Source: SIG607 sp045601805 (GTDB lineage Bacteria > Bacillota > Clostridia > Oscillospirales > Acutalibacteraceae). Taken from it: DNA of 18,618 nt. Every line of letters starts with the position of its first letter. Within the stretch, counting starts at the first letter, position 1. The notes under the pieces are model-generated. The model was not told where the DNA came from, made no database searches, and saw only the letters and a list, made by a program, of their open reading frames with translations. The position numbers and the translations under genes were made by a program. The stretch spans positions 1 to 18,618 of the forward strand of contig JAZSAJ010000038.1 in NCBI GenBank assembly GCA_045601805.1, given 5' to 3'. Positions 13,759-18,618 of the stretch are shown piece by piece.

Positions 13759-15564
13759 GTGTCCTTTCCCTTAGAGCAAATTAGAAACTTTTGCATTGTG
13801 GCGCACATTGACCACGGTAAATCTACCTTAGCCGACCGTTTGCTTGAACTTACCGAATCGGTTGCAAGCCGCGATATGGAAGAACAAATATTAGACAGCA
13901 TGGATTTAGAGCGTGAGCGCGGAATTACCATTAAAGCCCACGCCGTAACGCTTTATCACACCGCAAAAGACGGAAAACAGTATGAACTTAATTTAATAGA
14001 TACACCGGGCCATGTTGACTTTAACTATGAAGTTTCGCGTTCCCTTGCCGCTTGTGAAGGCGCAATTTTGGTTGTTGATGCTTCACAAGGTATTGAAGCG
14101 CAAACCTTGGCAAACACATATTTGGCGGTTGACCACGGGCTTGAAATTTTGCCTGTTGTTAATAAAATTGATTTACCCAGTGCCGAACCCGAACGCGTTA
14201 TTAACGAAATTGAAGATGTTATTGGAATTGAAGCCCAAACTGCCCCCAAAATTTCGGCTAAAACGGGCTTAAATGTTGAAGAAGTTTTAGAAAGAATTAT
14301 AACCGATATCCCGGCACCAAAGGGTGACCGCGAAGCGCCTTTAAAAGCCCTTATTTTTGACTCTTATTACGATGCTTACAAGGGTGTTATAGTTTATTTT
14401 AGGGTTGTAAGCGGCAAAATTAAGGTTGGCGATAAAATTAAAATGATGGCAACGGGCGCCCAGTTTGATGTTGTTGAGGTTGGCAGAAAACAAGCCACAA
14501 GTTTAACCCCTTGCGAATATTTAGAAGCGGGTGAAGTTGGTTATCTTGCTGCGTCAATTAAAACGGTAAGGGACGCTTGTGTTGGTGATACAATTACACT
14601 TTGTGAAAACCCGGCAGACAGTGCGCTTGAAGGTTACCGCAAGGTAAACCCTGTTGTGTTCTGCGGTATTTACCCTGCCGATGGTGCGCGCTATGGCGAT
14701 TTGCGTGAAGCGCTTGAAAAACTGCAGCTTAACGACGCTTCGCTTTTGTACGAGCCCGAAACTTCCAAAGCGCTTGGCTTTGGTTTTAGGTGCGGTTTTT
14801 TGGGGCTTTTGCATATGGAAATAATAGAAGAACGCTTGGAAAGGGAATACAACCTTGATATTATTACCACCGCGCCAAGCGTTGTTTACCGCTTTAATTT
14901 AACCGATGGCACAACAGTTGATATTGATAACCCCACAAACTACCCCGACCCTGCAACAGTAGCCGAAGCGCTTGAACCGGTTGCCGATGTTCACATTTAC
15001 AGCCCCAACGGTTTTGTTGGTGCAATTATGCAACTTTGCGAAGAACGCCGCGGCGTTTATACCGATATGAAATATATGGGCGATAGAGTAGACATTCATT
15101 ACATTATGCCTATTGGCGAAATTGTGTATGACTTTTTTGACGCATTAAAATCAAGAACAAAAGGTTATGCTTCGTACGATTACGAAGCAAGGGGTTACGA
15201 AAAATCTAAACTTATAAAACTTGATGTTATTTTGGCAGGCGATGTGGTTGATGCGCTTTCGTTTATTGTGCATACCGATAACGCATATACCCGTGCTCGC
15301 CGTATTGCCGAAAAACTAAAGGAATATATACCGCGCCAACTATTTGAAGTGCCTGTTCAGGTTGCGGTTGGCGGAAAGGTAATTGCGCGCGAAACCGTTA
15401 AGGCAATGCGAAAAGATGTTTTGGCAAAATGCTATGGCGGTGATATTACCCGTAAAAAGAAACTGCTTGAAAAACAAAAAGAGGGTAAAAAGCGAATGAG
15501 ACAACTTGGTAAAGTTGAAGTTCCGCCCGATGCATTTATGGCAGTTTTAAAACTTGATGAATAA
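13759..15564 (+). CDS. lepA: Elongation factor 4 (LepA)
   Basis: The 601-residue ribosome-associated GTPase is related to EF-G and affects initiation and back-translocation. GTP-binding motifs are AHIDHGKST (15-23), RGITIKAHAV, DTPGHVDF and NKIDLP. The LepA-specific C-terminal domain is present, with RMRQLGKVEVPPDAF near the end. Length matches the family. The start is GTG 13759 with AAAAAGGAG (13742-13750) 8 nt upstream. It is a single-gene transcript bounded by its own promoter and terminator. Confidence 0.97.
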   Translation: MSFPLEQIRNFCIVAHIDHGKSTLADRLLELTESVASRDMEEQILDSMDLERERGITIKAHAVTLYHTAKDGKQYELNLIDTPGHVDFNYEVSRSLAACEGAILVVDASQGIEAQTLANTYLAVDHGLEILPVVNKIDLPSAEPERVINEIEDVIGIEAQTAPKISAKTGLNVEEVLERIITDIPAPKGDREAPLKALIFDSYYDAYKGVIVYFRVVSGKIKVGDKIKMMATGAQFDVVEVGRKQATSLTPCEYLEAGEVGYLAASIKTVRDACVGDTITLCENPADSALEGYRKVNPVVFCGIYPADGARYGDLREALEKLQLNDASLLYEPETSKALGFGFRCGFLGLLHMEIIEERLEREYNLDIITTAPSVVYRFNLTDGTTVDIDNPTNYPDPATVAEALEPVADVHIYSPNGFVGAIMQLCEERRGVYTDMKYMGDRVDIHYIMPIGEIVYDFFDALKSRTKGYASYDYEARGYEKSKLIKLDVILAGDVVDALSFIVHTDNAYTRARRIAEKLKEYIPRQLFEVPVQVAVGGKVIARETVKAMRKDVLAKCYGGDITRKKKLLEKQKEGKKRMRQLGKVEVPPDAFMAVLKLDE

Positions 15565-15565
15565 T

Positions 15566-15592
15566 AAAAAACTCCCGAAAGGGAGTTTTTTT
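15566..15592. terminator. Bidirectional terminator between lepA and the small hydrophobic gene
   Basis: An 11-bp stem (15566-15576 with 15581-15591, core ACTCCC / GGGAGT) has a GAAA tetraloop, with A and T runs on either side. It lies directly after the lepA stop and overlaps the stop codon of the convergent minus-strand gene. Confidence 0.9.
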
Positions 15593-15773
15593 AATGGAAT
15601 ATTGTTTGTACGCCGTCAACAAAATCGCTTACGGCTTTTATTGCTTTGGTAGAACCTTTTGCAAGACTTTTGCTGTTGTTCATCATAACTTTGCCAACCA
15701 CAACAGCTGCACCTGCAACTACCATTCCTGCGCCCATGCCTTTTGCAAAGGACATCATACTTTTACTGTTCAT
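15591..15773 (-). CDS. Small Gly/Ala-rich hydrophobic protein, function unknown
   Basis: The 60-residue protein begins MNSKSMMSFAKGMGAGMVVA and has one hydrophobic stretch rich in glycine, alanine and valine (about 10-31), then a basic, more polar tail ending in VSDFVDGVQTIF. Short proteins of this layout are frequent in Clostridia, but I cannot assign a role. A strong AAAGGAGG (15781-15788 on the minus strand) stands 7 nt before the ATG, which argues that the gene is real. That site lies inside the 3' arm of a terminator-like hairpin. No separate promoter is apparent, so expression probably depends on read-through from secA. Confidence 0.78.
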   Translation of the reverse strand: MNSKSMMSFAKGMGAGMVVAGAAVVVGKVMMNNSKSLAKGSTKAIKAVSDFVDGVQTIFH

Positions 15774-15778
15774 AAAAA

Positions 15779-15820
15779 AACCTCCTTTATATAGGTAGTT
15801 TTACCTAAAAAAAGGAGGTT
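15779..15820 (-). terminator. Terminator-like hairpin after secA that contains the next gene's ribosome binding site
   Basis: On the minus strand AACCTCCTTT (15811-15820) pairs perfectly with AAAGGAGGTT (15779-15788). An inner 6-bp stem (15802-15807 with 15792-15797, TAGGTA / TACCTA) has a GTTT-type loop. The 3' arm runs into seven T residues, so it looks like an intrinsic terminator for secA. The same arm holds the Shine-Dalgarno site of the small gene, which would be masked whenever the hairpin forms. Confidence 0.65.
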
Positions 15821-15823
15821 ATG

Positions 15824-15850
15824 CGGAACGCACCACTTTGGTATGTTCCG
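15824..15850 (-). other. Second hairpin just after the secA stop codon
   Basis: CGGAAC / GTTCCG (15845-15850 with 15824-15829) and an inner ACCA / TGGT stem (15832-15835 with 15839-15842) are separated by a 2-by-2 internal loop. No T run follows directly. It may protect the 3' end of the secA mRNA or work with the next hairpin. Confidence 0.45.
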
Positions 15851-15856
15851 TTTATT

Positions 15857-18610
15857 TTAATTATTTTTTCCGCAACAGCGTTTATATTTTAAACCGCTTC
15901 CGCAAGGGCAGGGTGCGTTAAGCGAAACTTTGCCTTTGCCTTTTACGGTGTTTGGCTTGTCGCCGCTCGCCTCTTCGGCAACCTTTTCGCGTTTCATATT
16001 TTCATTACTTCTAACCATAACGGTTAAAACCTGTTTTGAAGTTTGTTCTTTAATTGCGTTATTCATTGCTTCAAACATATCAAAACTTTCGTTTCGGTAA
16101 GCAACAACGGGGTCGTGCTGACCGTAAGCGCGTAAACCAATACCTTGGCGAAGTTGGTCCATTGCGTCAATGTGGTCCATCCAGTTAGCGTCAACATTAC
16201 GAAGCAAAACTATACGCTCAACTTCGCGCATAACTTCGCTGCCAAAGGTGCGTTCGCGTTCTTCATACTTTTTGTGCGCTTTTTCTTTTAAATATTCCGC
16301 CACATCAAGTTCTGTTAGGTTGTTTAATTCGTCATTGGTGTAGCGTAAATCGTTTTTATCGCACACAAAACCAAGCAAAGAATCACGCAAACCTTTTAAA
16401 TCCCAGTTTTCTGCAATGGGGTCGTTTAAAAACGCGTTAACAGCCGAATCAATTGTGCCGTCAATCATTTTTAGAATTTTCGGCTTAAGTTCTTCGCCGT
16501 CAAGCACCTTGTTTCGTTCATTATAAATGGTTTCACGCTGTTTGTTCATAACATCATCGTAGTTAAGAACACTTTTTCTTGCGGCAAAGTTCATACCCTC
16601 TTTGCGCTTTTGCGCGTTTTCAATACTTTTTGATAGCATAGAAAACTGCAAAGGTATTGTTTCGTCTACCTTTAATGTTTCCATCATAGCGGAAATTCTT
16701 TCACCGCCAAAAAGACGCATAAGGTCATCTTGAAGTGAAATATAAAACACTGTAGTACCCGGGTCACCCTGACGCCCTGCACGGCCGCGCAGCTGGTTGT
16801 CAATACGGCGCGAATCGTGGCGTTCTGTACCAATAATTGCAAGACCGCCTGCCTCGCGCACAATTTTTGCTTCGGGCGCAATTTCTTCTTTAAATTTAAG
16901 GTATAATTTGTTATATTCTTTTCTGGCTTCAATAATATCAGCGTCGTTAGTTTCGCCAAAACCGGTTGCATCGTTAATAAGCTCATCACTTAAACCGCGG
17001 CGCTTAAGTTCGTGCTTTGCAAGGTATTCTGCATTACCGCCAAGCATAATGTCGGTACCGCGGCCTGCCATATTGGTGGCAATTGTAACCGCACCGGGTT
17101 TACCTGCTTGGGCAATAATTTCGGCTTCTTTTTCGTGGTGTTTAGCGTTTAAAACATTGTGCGGAATACCGCGTTTTTTAAGAAGATTACTTAAAAGTTC
17201 GCTTTTTTCAATGGTAACGGTACCAACCAAAACGGGCTGATTTTTTTCGTGACACGCTAAAATGTTTTCAATAACTGCATTAAATTTTGCACTTTCAGTT
17301 TTAAAAACAACATCGTCTTGGTCAACCCTTATTACAGGTTTGTTTGTGGGAATTTCAATAACATCAAGTTTGTAAATGTCACCGAATTCTGCTTCTTCGG
17401 TAAGGGCGGTACCTGTCATACCCGAAAGCTTATTATATAAACGGAAAAAGTTTTGGAAGGTTATGGTTGCCAAAGTTTTAGATTCTTCGGCAATATTAAC
17501 GCCCTCTTTTGCCTCTATTGCTTGGTGTAAACCTTCGTTATAACGACGGCCAAACATTAGTCGTCCAGTAAATTCATCAACAATAATAATTTCGCCGTCT
17601 TTAAGCACATAATCAACATCGCGCTTCATAACGCCGTGGGCTTTAATTGCCTGGGTAATATGGTGCGAAATTGCAATGTTTTCGGTGTCGTTAAGGTTGT
17701 CAATATTAAAAAACGCCTCTGCCTTTTCTACACCGCTTGGGGTAAGGGTTGCAGTTCTTGATTTTTCGTCAACAACATAGTCACCGTCGTAATTTGCTTC
17801 TTCGTCGGCAATTTTATCGTTGGTTTCTTTAACAACAACCTTTTTTAAACCCTTAACAAAACGGTTTGCGCTAACATATAAATCGTTAGATTTTGCACCT
17901 TTGCCCGAAATTATAAGTGGGGTACGCGCTTCGTCAATTAAAATAGAGTCAACTTCGTCCACAATGGCAAAGTTGTGGCCGCGCTGAACGCGGTTTTCAG
18001 CGTAAAGCACCATATTATCGCGCAAATAATCAAAACCAAGTTCGTTGTTGGTGCAGTATGTTATGTCGGCTGCATACGCTTCGCGCTTTTCGGCATTGTT
18101 CATACCGTGAATAATAAGACCAACCGAAAGACCTAAAAAGCGGTAAATTTTACCCATCCATTCGCTGTCGCGCTTGGCAAGGTAATCGTTTACCGTAACA
18201 ATATGAACGCCTCTTCCCGAAAGCGCGTTAAGGTAAGCAGGCAAGGTTGCCACAAGAGTTTTACCTTCACCTGTTTTCATTTCGCTAATTCTGCCTTGGT
18301 GTAAAACAATACCGCCAATAATTTGAACGGGGAAGTGGCGCATTGAAAGCACACGGTCGGCTGCTTCGCGGCAAACGGCAAATGCTTCGGGCAAAAGACA
18401 GTCAAGGTCTTCGCCCAAAGAAATTCGCTCTTTAAATTCAGCGGTTTTTGCTTTAAGTTGTTCGTCAGTTAAGCGTTTATATTCTTCTTCACGTACATCT
18501 CTCGTATATAAACAATATATACCGCATGCTACCAGTGGCAGAAAACTCATTGCACAAAATTCTCCAACAGCACCTCTATCGTAAATATCCAACAAATAGT
18601 ACGGGGACAT
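15857..18610 (-). CDS. secA: Protein translocase ATPase SecA, with an abnormal N-terminus
   Basis: SecA drives export of preproteins through SecYEG. In this 917-codon frame, SecA similarity is continuous from about residue 47 (LTDEQLKAKT). It includes GGIVLHQGRISEMKTGEGKT (99-118, Walker A), VDEVDSILIDEART (217-230, Walker B), NMAGRGTDIMLGG, DNQLRGRAGRQGDPG, and the C-terminal zinc-binding SEC-C motif CPCGSGLKYKRCCG (901-914). The first 46 residues do not resemble SecA: the amphipathic helix before LSDEEL is absent, and the sequence (LLDIYDRGAVGEF, then FLPLVACGIYCLY) resembles a conserved part of YfhO-like polytopic membrane proteins. The frame stays open to the window edge, so the ATG at 18608-18610 is probably not a true start and the frame may extend outside. 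No ribosome binding site can be judged there. The SecA part is certain; the 5' end is not. Confidence 0.93.
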   Translation of the reverse strand: MSPYYLLDIYDRGAVGEFCAMSFLPLVACGIYCLYTRDVREEEYKRLTDEQLKAKTAEFKERISLGEDLDCLLPEAFAVCREAADRVLSMRHFPVQIIGGIVLHQGRISEMKTGEGKTLVATLPAYLNALSGRGVHIVTVNDYLAKRDSEWMGKIYRFLGLSVGLIIHGMNNAEKREAYAADITYCTNNELGFDYLRDNMVLYAENRVQRGHNFAIVDEVDSILIDEARTPLIISGKGAKSNDLYVSANRFVKGLKKVVVKETNDKIADEEANYDGDYVVDEKSRTATLTPSGVEKAEAFFNIDNLNDTENIAISHHITQAIKAHGVMKRDVDYVLKDGEIIIVDEFTGRLMFGRRYNEGLHQAIEAKEGVNIAEESKTLATITFQNFFRLYNKLSGMTGTALTEEAEFGDIYKLDVIEIPTNKPVIRVDQDDVVFKTESAKFNAVIENILACHEKNQPVLVGTVTIEKSELLSNLLKKRGIPHNVLNAKHHEKEAEIIAQAGKPGAVTIATNMAGRGTDIMLGGNAEYLAKHELKRRGLSDELINDATGFGETNDADIIEARKEYNKLYLKFKEEIAPEAKIVREAGGLAIIGTERHDSRRIDNQLRGRAGRQGDPGTTVFYISLQDDLMRLFGGERISAMMETLKVDETIPLQFSMLSKSIENAQKRKEGMNFAARKSVLNYDDVMNKQRETIYNERNKVLDGEELKPKILKMIDGTIDSAVNAFLNDPIAENWDLKGLRDSLLGFVCDKNDLRYTNDELNNLTELDVAEYLKEKAHKKYEERERTFGSEVMREVERIVLLRNVDANWMDHIDAMDQLRQGIGLRAYGQHDPVVAYRNESFDMFEAMNNAIKEQTSKQVLTVMVRSNENMKREKVAEEASGDKPNTVKGKGKVSLNAPCPCGSGLKYKRCCGKNN

Positions 18611-18618
18611 AATATAAG
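18491..18618 (-). other. Foreign-looking segment fused to the 5' end of secA
   Basis: On the minus strand this segment encodes (in frame with secA) a peptide with the pattern of YfhO-like or related glycosyltransferase-type membrane proteins: PYYLLDIYDRGAVGEF, then MSFLPLVACGIYCLY and TRDVREEE. Codon choice (CTG twice, ATA, AGA, GTA, ACG) differs from the adjoining secA. The junction probably lies at about 18471-18490, where EEEYKR could belong to either protein. A recombination scar or a contig-end misassembly would both explain it. Confidence 0.6.

Noticed and set aside
15594..15794. A plus-strand 66-codon frame opposite the small hydrophobic gene
   Set aside because: The minus-strand frame has a full ribosome binding site and a typical small hydrophobic protein; the plus frame starts directly after the lepA terminator and has no such signal.
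1..18618. CRISPR array, integrase, prophage or toxin-antitoxin module
   Set aside because: No regularly spaced repeats, no recombinase motifs and no toxin-antitoxin pair were found on either strand.

Overview
The window looks like a chromosomal segment of an AT-rich Firmicute, most likely an uncultured gut-type member of the Clostridia. The grounds are the gene order rimP-nusA-rnpM(ylxR)-ylxQ-infB-rbfA-nrnA-truB-ribF, strong AAAGGAGG-type ribosome binding sites, GTG and TTG start codons, near-consensus sigma-A promoters with 16-17 bp spacers, a short NusA of 364 residues, and a tRNA with an encoded CCA end. No species can be named from the sequence alone.

Layout. Positions 64-900 hold a minus-strand Sfp-type phosphopantetheinyl transferase and a tRNA-Ser(GGA), each with its own promoter and terminator. 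Positions 900-4060 are the accessory part: a sigma-A promoter, then a 277-bp non-coding element with 27-bp terminal inverted repeats bounded by TA, then a probable PD-(D/E)XK restriction endonuclease, a beta-class adenine methyltransferase with its own promoter, and an isoprenylcysteine-carboxyl-methyltransferase-like membrane protein. Positions 4065-12189 are the nusA-infB operon, tightly packed and partly overlapping, serving transcription elongation, translation initiation, ribosome maturation, nanoRNA turnover, tRNA modification and flavin synthesis; a small two-helix membrane protein closes it. Convergent to it is a membrane-anchored polysaccharide deacetylase with three Ig-like repeats, divergent from lepA (EF4). 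Convergent to lepA lie a 60-residue hydrophobic protein and secA.

The housekeeping genes look intact and ordinary. The points that stand out are: (1) the 5' end of the secA reading frame encodes a stretch that looks like part of an unrelated polytopic YfhO-like membrane protein, in place of the SecA N-terminus, which suggests a recombination or assembly chimera; (2) the mobile-element-like, highly structured 277-bp insert sits exactly between a promoter and the start of the restriction gene; (3) the ribosome binding site of the small gene after secA is built into the 3' arm of a terminator-like hairpin; (4) a short leader reading frame overlaps the methyltransferase start; (5) the phosphopantetheinyl transferase appears to be made from a leaderless mRNA. 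I see no CRISPR array, no integrase or transposase gene, and no clearly new multi-gene system.
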